Shown: positions 27,530 to 35,306 of the stretch, one piece after another
How positions within the stretch are numbered: the stretch's first letter is position 1
Layout of the letters: each line of letters begins with the position of its first letter
DNA from: Lachnospiraceae bacterium
Lineage (GTDB): Bacteria > Bacillota > Clostridia > Lachnospirales > Lachnospiraceae
Length of the DNA: 64,000 bases
Assembly (NCBI GenBank): GCA_910574805.1
Contig: CAJTCV010000021.1
Coordinates: forward strand, 1-64,000
Reading direction: 5' to 3'
Notes under the pieces: generated by a model
Told to the model about the DNA's origin: nothing
The model's database searches: none
Seen by the model: only the letters and a program-made list of their open reading frames with translations
Made by a program: the position numbers and the translations under genes

Positions 27530-28975
27530 TTATGCAAAAACATTCATTTCATAATCTCCCGAACTGCCGAACAGCAGTTTGACAGTCGTACTGCCGCCTG
27601 CTTCCAGGCTGCCAAGGAAACGGTCGATGGACTTCCGGTATTTTTCATACATACAGTCTCCCACTTTGATACCCGTGTATTTTGACTGGTCAAAAAAGCG
27701 GTCCCAGCCGTACTTGGCCGAATAGCTTCCGGGGGCGCCGGCCCTCTGTGAGAAATTCCTTTCAAAAGCCGACTGTGCCTGCTTCGCCCCTTTGGCAAAG
27801 GCGTCCAGAATATCCCCGGACTGCCGGTACTGCGCCATGGTATACTCATAGACTGCCGAGATCTCTCCCCGGTCCAGGCGGTTCTTCAGCGGAGTGGAAA
27901 ATTTCGCGGCATCCTCCCTTAACTTCTGTTCCAGCAGGTCTGTGTATTTCCTCTTGTAATTCTGAAACGTATCCTGCAGAAGATCCTGCATGTTCCGGCT
28001 CAGTCCGCCGTGTCCGGCCAGATAGTCCGTCTTCATTCCCTGCACCGCCAGATCAAGGCCCATGCGCTGCTCATTGTCAGACCAGAACGCTCCCTGTTTA
28101 TCCAGACGTTCCCGGCACTCCGCCGCATAGAGCCCGGCAGTCTCCAGATCATGAAGCGTATGCCCGGCGGCTTCTGTCTGCCGGGATGCGCCGTCCTGTG
28201 CGGTCAGATCTTCCCGCAGACGCGCCGCCATATAGCCGTCGTCCTGCTGAAGCCATCCTGCCGTCTCTTCCCGAAGAGCGGCGTAAGTATCGCTTTGCCG
28301 CAGATGTTCTTCATACTGCGCGATCCGCTGATCGATTCCGGAAGACAGGCTCTGGGCAAGTTCCTTCTTTGCCCCGGAATATCCGTATTCCTCATAAAAA
28401 TTTCCGATGGAATCGGAATAAGAGTCCACCAGCGTCTGTTTCGTACGGTCCATAACCGCTTCCAGCCTGGACAGCTGCTGCTCTTTCTCCTCGCCCGAAC
28501 TGTTCTGTTCGATCCGTTCCCTCAGAACCGCACAGCGGGACGCAATATAGTCGATCTTTGTATTCAAATGCTCGGCGTTGCTGAAATCCACTTCCATGTT
28601 CCGAAAATCCGATTCCACGCCCCGCCAGTCAATCCCGTCTCCCAGACCTTCCTGCTCCAGTTTCTGCCGGTATGCTTCCAGTTCTTCCTCCGGAACGCTT
28701 TTCGCAAGATAATTCCACGGATCTCCGGTCACCACCACTTTTCCGTCCACGATCTTCATGGAATCCCGGTACTGCTTCCCATACTGATTCCATAAAGCGT
28801 CCTCCTCCGTATAATGCGTTTTTGACACGATCCGGTCCTCTTCTTTTTGAATTACCGCCCATGGTTCCGCCTCATAGACGGACCTGCATCCGGCGGTCAT
28901 GGCAGAAACAATCTTTCCTGTGCGGCCTGCCATGTGAAAATATGAAAGACCTCCTGATATTCCATTGATACTCAT
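27530..28975 (-). CDS. unrecognised large protein, cluster gene A
   Basis: This 481-residue protein is soluble, acidic and mostly helical. It begins MSINGISGGLSYFHMAGRTG, a Gly/Ser-rich start like that of gene C. Charged repeats suggesting coiled coil or helical bundles follow (LRERIEQNSSGEEKEQQLSR about 160, QRIAQYEEHLRQSD about 230, RKYTDLLEQKLREDAAKFST about 350). It ends with a compact segment carrying Gly and Trp (GSYSAKYGWDRFFDQSKY). No signal peptide, no membrane helix and no catalytic motif was recognised. The ATG at 28975 is set by the GAGGAGGAG leader. A structural, secreted or toxin-like role is possible; nothing in sequence decides. Confidence 0.65.
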   Translation of the reverse strand: MSINGISGGLSYFHMAGRTGKIVSAMTAGCRSVYEAEPWAVIQKEEDRIVSKTHYTEEDALWNQYGKQYRDSMKIVDGKVVVTGDPWNYLAKSVPEEELEAYRQKLEQEGLGDGIDWRGVESDFRNMEVDFSNAEHLNTKIDYIASRCAVLRERIEQNSSGEEKEQQLSRLEAVMDRTKQTLVDSYSDSIGNFYEEYGYSGAKKELAQSLSSGIDQRIAQYEEHLRQSDTYAALREETAGWLQQDDGYMAARLREDLTAQDGASRQTEAAGHTLHDLETAGLYAAECRERLDKQGAFWSDNEQRMGLDLAVQGMKTDYLAGHGGLSRNMQDLLQDTFQNYKRKYTDLLEQKLREDAAKFSTPLKNRLDRGEISAVYEYTMAQYRQSGDILDAFAKGAKQAQSAFERNFSQRAGAPGSYSAKYGWDRFFDQSKYTGIKVGDCMYEKYRKSIDRFLGSLEAGGSTTVKLLFGSSGDYEMNVFA

Positions 28976-28977
28976 AT

Positions 28978-29004
28978 GATTCTCCTCCTCATACATATTA
29001 AAAT
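28978..29004 (-). repeat. identical leader of gene A
   Basis: Second copy of the 27-base leader at 27466-27492, placed at the same distance from the start codon. Confidence 0.85.
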
Positions 29005-29025
29005 AAACGCCTGCAAATGAAACTC

Positions 29026-29427
29026 TTACGTTATCATCTTTTTCACATTAATTCCGACAGAAAGACATATGAAAACGATGCTTATATAAAATCCTTCCGC
29101 ATAGCTTTGATAACAGACAAACAGCTGCGACCAGAATAAAACACCAGGAACCTGATACATGAACGCAGGAAAAATCATGAAATACATCAGCAGTACAAGC
29201 TGCGCAGCCACTGCGAGAAACCGCGCACATTTATCCCGGTCGGCCACAGCCTGAATCATGATGACCAGAATATATAAAGCAGCTATCCTGAAATAATCAT
29301 GTACCATCACGGTTATCCCTTTAAAATCATTTACAGCAGAGATCGAAGTTTTATACCATCTGACCGGAAAAAGAAAAATGATACAAAGCAGTAAAAATAA
29401 GCTTAAATTATTTTTCAAATATTTCAT
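29026..29427 (-). CDS. small four-helix membrane protein
   Basis: This 133-residue protein is mostly hydrophobic. Four membrane segments are likely: NLSLFLLLCIIFLFPVRW (7-24), YFRIAALYILVIMIQAVA (44-61), AVAAQLVLLMYFMIFPAFMY (70-90) and GFYISIVFICLSVGI (110-125). No family is recognised. The ATG at 29427 has AAAGGAG upstream; the open frame before it is unlikely to be translated. It lies between the BlaR1-like gene and the three unknown genes, all on the same strand, so it may belong to the same regulon. Confidence 0.65.
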   Translation of the reverse strand: MKYLKNNLSLFLLLCIIFLFPVRWYKTSISAVNDFKGITVMVHDYFRIAALYILVIMIQAVADRDKCARFLAVAAQLVLLMYFMIFPAFMYQVPGVLFWSQLFVCYQSYAEGFYISIVFICLSVGINVKKMIT

Positions 29428-29584
29428 GATAATTACACACTCCTTTCGTTTTATCCAGATATGGTCTGTAAGATTTTCATGTGGGCATGATCGTTTTCCA
29501 CCTGCTCCAATGAAGGCGCTTCCGTTTTTTCGGTAAAATATTATCAAAGAAATTCAGCATGACCTGTAGTCAGCAGCCAAAAAT

Positions 29585-30982
29585 CTACAACCAACATGAA
29601 ATCTCTACATACGCTTCAGTATGGTTGGGATTTTCCGTAAATATTTTGTACCTTCCGTCCTGATCCACTGAAAAACTCCACACTGTCGTACCGGAACCAA
29701 TAATATATCTCCTCGTTCCATCCGGTTCCACAATCCCGGCTCTGACCTCTTGACCTGCAGGTTCTGCTGAAACGACCATTGTAATGTCTCTGGGGAAATA
29801 TATCTCAAAAGAAGGAGTCGTTCTTACGGCATTGGCTTCCACCGTCCAGTCGATTGCCACCAGATGGTCCTGGATCAGCAGGGATGAGGTATTGACAATC
29901 TCCATCACTTCCCCTTCCTCTGCTACCCAGCTGTCATCCGGTTCTTCATAATATTCGATATATATCTTCTGTTCCCCCTGATCCTCGTTTTCCGCCACCG
30001 TTGCCCTGTACAGCGCCTCATACCCTTTGATCACTCCGGTGTCGGCTGCATATACAACCGCAGTCCCCAGGAAGAGGCATGCCGCGATCCATATAACTGC
30101 CATGGTACGGCGAATCTGTTTTTTGCTTTGCCTGTTTTTCATGTTTTCAATTCTTCTTAAAACGTCGCACCTGTTTTCCGCGGCCGTCACCTGCGTCAGA
30201 TGCATCTTTTCCGCACCCTGCAAAGCCGTTTTCAGCAGGGTCCGTATATATCTGCCCATATCTTCCTCCCGGCAGACCTCTTCATCCACATAATCTTCGC
30301 TGAGTCTTCGGTATTCCTCGCTGATCTTCCCGCATGTGAACCACGGGCAGAACCAGCAGAAAATCCGAAGCAGGAGCAGCAGCCTCCGTATCCATATATC
30401 TCCATGCCTGTAATGATACAGTTCATGGCGAAAGATGATCCGCAGCTCTTCCTCTTCCAGGGGTTCCGTCCCCAGATACAGCCTGGTGCGGAAAAATCCT
30501 CCGATGGCCGGCGTCAGCCGCTCCCCCCGGCAGACCGGAATCCGTCGCCGGATCCCCATGATTTTGCCAAGCTGCCGGAGGACCCGGACCTCACTTTGAT
30601 TTTCCGGAACAACCACACCCTTTACCGGGCACTCCCGGTATAATTCCCTTCCGCAGCGGGCCACAGATACGAGGACGCCCAGGAGCCAGACGGCGGCGAT
30701 TCCGAAAGCCGCCCGCATGAGGAACCCGGTGCCGTTCATAAAATTACCGTTCCAGGAACCGTCAAAATCTCTGAAATGCAGATACATCAGCGTATAAGCG
30801 GCCGGCACGCAGAAACAGAGAATCACCCCCTGCAGTCCCCGGTGCAGATACCGAACCGGACAGCGGCCCTTCCACAGCCGGACGGTCAGACGCCAGAACA
30901 GATATGCGGCAGCGCCTGTCAGGAAGTTAAAAAGCAGCAGGATATCCAGCCTGATCCACAAATCATTCATCCATATATTCAT
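29585..30982 (-). CDS. BlaR1/MecR1-type M56 metallopeptidase sensor
   Basis: This 465-residue membrane protein has N-terminal helices (LLLFNFLTGAAAYLFW, GIAAVWLLGVLVSVA), a cytoplasmic zinc peptidase loop with HELYH in IIFRHELYHYRHGD (about 190) preceded by PAIGGFFRTRLYLG, and a fourth helix (AVIWIAACLFLGTAVVYA). It ends with an external domain of about 150 residues. That external part is far too short for the penicillin-binding domain of BlaR1, so the signal is probably not a beta-lactam. It overlaps the BlaI-type gene by 20 bases. By analogy it would cleave that repressor on stimulation. Confidence 0.88.
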   Translation of the reverse strand: MNIWMNDLWIRLDILLLFNFLTGAAAYLFWRLTVRLWKGRCPVRYLHRGLQGVILCFCVPAAYTLMYLHFRDFDGSWNGNFMNGTGFLMRAAFGIAAVWLLGVLVSVARCGRELYRECPVKGVVVPENQSEVRVLRQLGKIMGIRRRIPVCRGERLTPAIGGFFRTRLYLGTEPLEEEELRIIFRHELYHYRHGDIWIRRLLLLLRIFCWFCPWFTCGKISEEYRRLSEDYVDEEVCREEDMGRYIRTLLKTALQGAEKMHLTQVTAAENRCDVLRRIENMKNRQSKKQIRRTMAVIWIAACLFLGTAVVYAADTGVIKGYEALYRATVAENEDQGEQKIYIEYYEEPDDSWVAEEGEVMEIVNTSSLLIQDHLVAIDWTVEANAVRTTPSFEIYFPRDITMVVSAEPAGQEVRAGIVEPDGTRRYIIGSGTTVWSFSVDQDGRYKIFTENPNHTEAYVEISCWL

Positions 30983-31343
30983 CCAGAAGCTCCTTCATTT
31001 TCTTTACATCTTCTTTTGTAAGGTCAGAGGTTTCCACAAGGGAAGCCAGCATGCCGACGCCGGAACCCCGGTACCACTGCTTCCGAAAGCTGTGTAGCTT
31101 CTGGTCCCGATAATCATCCATATTGATCTCCGGATGCCACTGATGGGAGTGATGCTTTTTATAACGGCTGACCAACCCTCGATTCAAGAGATTTTTCATA
31201 AATGTGGCGACGGCGTTGTTGGCATAGTCCTTCCCATAATGCTCCCGCAGACGCTCTGTGATCTCATAGACCGTCAGATCCTCCCCGGATTCCCACAGAC
31301 ACTGCATGATGACTTCTTCTGCCGGCGTCATCTGTTTTTCCAT
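30963..31343 (-). CDS. BlaI/MecI-type repressor
   Basis: This 126-residue repressor has the winged helix of the BlaI/MecI/CopY family: MTPAEEVIMQCLWESGEDLT, VYEITERLREHYGKDYANNA, VATFMKNLLNRGLVSRYKK. The C-terminal half mediates dimerisation and carries the usual proteolysis region. It precedes the M56 peptidase gene with an overlap, forming the standard sensor-repressor pair. AAGGAGGTG lies upstream of the ATG. A palindrome overlapping the -10 box (31407-31421) is a candidate operator. No beta-lactamase gene is nearby, so the target may be the unknown genes downstream. Confidence 0.9.
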   Translation of the reverse strand: MEKQMTPAEEVIMQCLWESGEDLTVYEITERLREHYGKDYANNAVATFMKNLLNRGLVSRYKKHHSHQWHPEINMDDYRDQKLHSFRKQWYRGSGVGMLASLVETSDLTKEDVKKMKELLDEYMDE

Positions 31344-31406
31344 GTTCGCGCACCTCCTTGTCAGACTTTCAGTTCAATAATTGTTTATATTTTTTCAATA
31401 GATATT

Positions 31407-31421
31407 TACTTTTTTAGTATA
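31407..31421 (-). promoter_or_regulatory. candidate BlaI-type operator over a -10 box
   Basis: TACT TTTTT AGTA (31407-31419) is a perfect inverted repeat with the TAC/GTA half-sites expected for this repressor family. A minus-strand TATACT overlaps it at 31416-31421, upstream of the repressor start. Confidence 0.5.
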
Positions 31422-31493
31422 AAATAAGGCAGAAGGACTGTCAAGAGTGTTTCTCTGTCAAAAATCCTCCGAAACCTTTTGCTGAATTCTTTT

Positions 31494-32108
31494 CTATTTT
31501 GGGTAATAGGACTCCCGAAACAGTTCTCTTTGCTCCAGCAGAATATGCGACAGCCTGTCATAAGCTTTTCTTAAAAGCTCCGCGCGTTTTTCGTTCTTCT
31601 CTTTTTCCATCTGGCGTCCGATCTCCCGGTATGTTTTTTCCAGCTCTTCTGCCAGCCACGCCGAATTATGTATGGGATGCTTCAGTTTCAGCCGCCGGAT
31701 CATATCCTGCCCTTTGATGTCATCCGAACAGATACTCCCCATTTCGTCCCTGTAAAATATCTGATTCATCTCTGTACTTCCCGGATCATAATACAGTTCG
31801 TTATCCACAGACGGCTTTGAAATATCTCCTTTAAAACTTCTGCCCTTAGCCCGATTACACTTTGGACAGCTGTATACAAGATTTCGGTAATCTGTTTCCA
31901 GACCGTCCCTTTTCCCTTTAAATTCCGCCCTCGGCACAAAATGATCAATCTGAAAGGGAAGCGGTGCGATCAGTTTATCATTCAGATTACAATAACCGCA
32001 GTGTCCATGAAAATCTTCTGATAATGCTTTTCTGTATTTCTGAACCTGTTTTTTCTGCTCTGTACAGGTACGCTCTACCGCGTCGTACCTAAACCTGCTC
32101 TTCTTCAT
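31494..32108 (-). CDS. HNH endonuclease of the four-gene cassette
   Basis: This 204-residue protein carries a zinc-finger HNH nuclease motif: CGYC (Cys37, Cys40), QIDHFVPR (Asp55-His56), YRNLVYSCPKCNRAKG (Asn76, Cys81, Cys84, Asn85). The catalytic His and the metal-binding Asn are present, so it should cut DNA. The C-terminal 90 residues are helical and charged, perhaps for partner contact. Its ATG lies 20 bases inside the end of the receiver-domain gene, a sign of translational coupling. It is the last gene of the cassette and the likely effector. A colicin-type or McrA-like nuclease are the nearest general comparisons. Confidence 0.88.
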   Translation of the reverse strand: MKKSRFRYDAVERTCTEQKKQVQKYRKALSEDFHGHCGYCNLNDKLIAPLPFQIDHFVPRAEFKGKRDGLETDYRNLVYSCPKCNRAKGRSFKGDISKPSVDNELYYDPGSTEMNQIFYRDEMGSICSDDIKGQDMIRRLKLKHPIHNSAWLAEELEKTYREIGRQMEKEKNEKRAELLRKAYDRLSHILLEQRELFRESYYPK

Positions 32109-32778
32109 CTGTCTTCAACAACTCCCTGTATTCGCGAAGGATTCCAAGAACCTCCTGGTATTCCTGAACCGGAAAAATTCTTTCAACAGGCATCAAATGC
32201 GTTGGAGTGAATTTCTGCAGCTCTGTCTCCACCCGAATGAGCTCACTGATCTGATCCATACTGCTTTTCTCCTCTGCGCTGCGTTCATTCATCTTCTGAA
32301 GAATTCTGTCCCTTTCAACCTCAAGCCCTGCTCTTAACTGACAATACCGGTCCATATTCAAAAATACGTTTTCAACCATTTTTTCAGAATTTTCGTCATC
32401 TGGATTCAAGAAAACCTCTTTATGATACACCTTGTCTGCATCTGTGGCCTTCGACTTTTTTCCATCCTCTACCACATTTGTCAGGATCACCATGGGAAAT
32501 TCTGACAGTTCTTCCCGTATGGTTTTTATAATCTCAGACCCTTCCACCGACAAGTTGACCGTGTTTAATTTATAATCTACAAACAATGTATGAATGAGGC
32601 CCTCTTCAATATCGCCCAGAACTTCTCTCAGAATCTCATTCTGCTCATCCTTTCCATCTGCTATAAAATATTCTTTATATGCTACCGCTCCTCCCTTCTT
32701 CTTCAAATATTCCGCCAGTACAAGCTTAATCTGGGGAACGACCGCTCTGTCATCCTCTATAATACCGATTGTATTCAT
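32089..32778 (-). CDS. receiver-domain protein of the cassette
   Basis: This 229-residue protein has a CheY-like receiver in its first 130 residues. The acidic pocket (IIEDD, residues 6-10), phospho-acceptor Asp68 in LFVDYKL, Thr100 in MVILTNV and Lys119 in YHKEVF are all in the canonical places, so phosphorylation is expected. The remaining 100 residues are a charged helical region with no DNA-binding domain (LEVERDRILQKMNERSAEEK and beyond). It therefore probably signals by protein contact and not as a transcription factor. It starts two bases after the kinase-like gene, with the ribosome site inside that gene, and overlaps the HNH gene. Confidence 0.85.
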   Translation of the reverse strand: MNTIGIIEDDRAVVPQIKLVLAEYLKKKGGAVAYKEYFIADGKDEQNEILREVLGDIEEGLIHTLFVDYKLNTVNLSVEGSEIIKTIREELSEFPMVILTNVVEDGKKSKATDADKVYHKEVFLNPDDENSEKMVENVFLNMDRYCQLRAGLEVERDRILQKMNERSAEEKSSMDQISELIRVETELQKFTPTHLMPVERIFPVQEYQEVLGILREYRELLKTDEEEQV

Positions 32779-32779
32779 T

Positions 32780-35302
32780 CTATCCCTCCGTCGGAAATTC
32801 CAGGATCAATCCAAATCCCGTTTTGCGATCCACATCAACAGACACTGTCCCGCTGTTTCTTTGTACGGCTTCGCGCACAGCCCAAAGTCCGATACCGGTT
32901 CCCCTTTTTCCCGTACGATTTCTCTTGGTGGAAAATCCAAGTTCAAAGATCCTGTCCGGCGTATTTCTCAATTCCTCATCCAGCCGTGGACCGTTGTTTT
33001 CCAGCAAAAGCTTCACGCCCCTCTTATCTTTCCACAGCGAAATTTTTATTATACGCCTGTCCGCCGTGCATTTTTCAAGATAGGATACAGAATTCAACAC
33101 AAAATTATTCATAATAATGTACAGATCTGTACGGGACATGTTGACGCTCCCATTTTCTGCAACACCTTCTGTGTCCGAAGCAATATACTGATTTTCCAGA
33201 ATCTGTTTCCACTGCTTCAGGATCCTCTTTATTTCTGTTCCCAGATCCAGAAATTCCGGTTCCAGATTCTCCTGATCCGTTCCAAGCATCGCAATATCCA
33301 GCCAGTCTTTCAGAATTGCATCTGTACTCTGCAGATCATCCAGCCGGTAATACGGATCGTAGATCTCATCGCCCCGAAAAGGAACATCATTTAAAATATA
33401 GTTTACACATCTTCGAAGCTGCGGAGCGCGAACCCTCAACTGCGTCGCTATAGAACGAAACTCATGAAAAAATGTATTCATAATAAGTCCTGCATCCGCA
33501 ATCATGTGAAGAAGCTGCTGAGCATGAATATTTTTCTTCTCCCGGTCCAGCAGATCCTCTACGGTATCTTCATAATCTTCTCTGGTAAAACCGCCGTCAC
33601 GCACAGGATCCTCTTCTGAATTATAAGTCCCGCTGTCGTTCCCCTGACCGCTGTTTTTCTGCTTACGTTTACTCTTTACCTGTGCTTTTACTCTCTCCAC
33701 AACCGGGCTGAACTGCTTTTCTTTCTCCTCCGTCCATCTTCGGTACTCCCGATAAATATACTGACGGTCATATTCAAATAAAGTCACTGCTTCTTTCAAA
33801 ATATCCTGAAAGATAAAAAAACTTTCATTCATCGTCAGGCTTTCCCGATTTGCCATGTCCTCCAGTTCCGGATTCTCCATTCTGGTAATATTAATACTCC
33901 CGATGATCTGGTTGGGCAGAACTCTCCACGGAGCAGTCAGATTGGAGACCGGCTGGTTTTCTTTCCTCTGCCGTGCTCCCAGTTCCAGCCAGTCGCTGAA
34001 AGATCCTGGATCTCCATATGGCCTGACCTTAAAATCATCCCGGTATATTTTGATGCCTGAAAATCTGCGCGTCAAATCCTGTCTGCGCCTGACAGCAACC
34101 GGCTTGATGATATCGTAATCACTGTTCGCGTTCTTTAAAAAGTACAGCTTCCCTGAAAATGGACCGACTTTCATGATCTTTTCCAGAGAATCCTTTTGCC
34201 CAAGTAATTTCTGGATATCATACGAAAACAGGATCGTTTTCTCAAAATCCGCTTTCCTGTAACGATCCTTCTGGAACGCCGGCCGTTCCCAGAATTCACC
34301 TGTCTGCAGTTTCTCCGTTTTTCCGGAAGAAAACTTTACATGAACTGTTCTTTTTGTAATATTTACTTCGTTTCTCTCCAGTGACAGCTGCAAGGTCCTT
34401 TGGCCGTCATATCTGATCCCGATCTTATAATCATAATCTGATTTTGATACAGAATCCTCCTGCGGTTTAAAATCATATGCCGGATTCTGCAGATTATGAA
34501 TATAGATATCAAAGGTATCCGAGAAGCCCAACGGATTTACACTTTTCAGACTGTTGTTTACTTTCTCAAATAACCGATGGCTCCATTCGCCTCTGCAGGG
34601 GGATAACACAAACGCCGTTCCATGTTCCCATCCGTAGTTCTTATACTTATCATAATCTTCCCCCATCAGCCTTTGACACAGTTTCTGATAGCTGTAAGGC
34701 TTTTTTTCAATGGTTGCTTTCACGTCTTTCAGAAGCTTTGCATTCGCAAACTGATTCCAGTCCACCTGCCAGTACAGCATTTCCTCATGCATCTTTCTTG
34801 TATACATCCGGGAGACCAGCGACAGTTTATCCAGCGCAAAACGCCCGATCCCTTTTGCTCCTGTTTTTATCCTTCCTCTCTCACTTTTTATCTCTTCTTC
34901 TTTGCTGCTTGTCCCAATCTGCATCCAGGAGGTTGTCACCGTCTGTTCATTCATGCCGGACCCATTGTCGATCACCAGAATCTGATTATATTTTTCCAGC
35001 ACTTCTTTTAATTTTCCGTTCTCTTCCTCTGTCAGCTTTTTCTTTACCAGACCGCTTTTTTCAGTCATGTAACATTTTAATACTTCGTAATAATCTTCTT
35101 CCCGGAGCATTTCTCTCAGACCCGCGGCCGGCAGGGTATCCGGAACCTCCGGAAACGGCATATCAAAACAGACATACACGCAGGAGGCATCTGCGTCATA
35201 GGCATTTTTGATCAGCTCGATCAATGCGCCGTCTACATCTGTAATGTTTTCTCTGCCAATCAGTCTGGCTGCTTTCGCTCCAACTTCAAAGCCAATCTGC
35301 AT
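32780..35302 (-). CDS. protein with Hsp90-like ATPase module plus histidine-kinase core
   Basis: This 840-residue soluble protein carries two separate GHKL ATP-binding folds. The N-terminal one is Hsp90/MutL-like: IELIKNAYDADA (Glu29, Asn33, Asp36), VIDNGSGM (112-117) and KTGAKGIGRFALDKL (147-160). The C-terminal one is histidine-kinase-like: NNFVLNSVSYL (about 730), ENNGPR, IFELGFSTKRN and KRGTGIGLWAV (about 795-805). Just before it, NTFFHEFRSIATQLR offers a phospho-accepting His near 613, as in a kinase H-box. A basic linker (KSKRKQKNSG) separates the halves. There is no membrane segment, so any signal is cytoplasmic. It starts four bases after the methyltransferase stop and precedes the receiver gene. 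Confidence 0.88.
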   Translation of the reverse strand: MQIGFEVGAKAARLIGRENITDVDGALIELIKNAYDADASCVYVCFDMPFPEVPDTLPAAGLREMLREEDYYEVLKCYMTEKSGLVKKKLTEEENGKLKEVLEKYNQILVIDNGSGMNEQTVTTSWMQIGTSSKEEEIKSERGRIKTGAKGIGRFALDKLSLVSRMYTRKMHEEMLYWQVDWNQFANAKLLKDVKATIEKKPYSYQKLCQRLMGEDYDKYKNYGWEHGTAFVLSPCRGEWSHRLFEKVNNSLKSVNPLGFSDTFDIYIHNLQNPAYDFKPQEDSVSKSDYDYKIGIRYDGQRTLQLSLERNEVNITKRTVHVKFSSGKTEKLQTGEFWERPAFQKDRYRKADFEKTILFSYDIQKLLGQKDSLEKIMKVGPFSGKLYFLKNANSDYDIIKPVAVRRRQDLTRRFSGIKIYRDDFKVRPYGDPGSFSDWLELGARQRKENQPVSNLTAPWRVLPNQIIGSINITRMENPELEDMANRESLTMNESFFIFQDILKEAVTLFEYDRQYIYREYRRWTEEKEKQFSPVVERVKAQVKSKRKQKNSGQGNDSGTYNSEEDPVRDGGFTREDYEDTVEDLLDREKKNIHAQQLLHMIADAGLIMNTFFHEFRSIATQLRVRAPQLRRCVNYILNDVPFRGDEIYDPYYRLDDLQSTDAILKDWLDIAMLGTDQENLEPEFLDLGTEIKRILKQWKQILENQYIASDTEGVAENGSVNMSRTDLYIIMNNFVLNSVSYLEKCTADRRIIKISLWKDKRGVKLLLENNGPRLDEELRNTPDRIFELGFSTKRNRTGKRGTGIGLWAVREAVQRNSGTVSVDVDRKTGFGLILEFPTEG

Positions 35303-35306
35303 GTAT

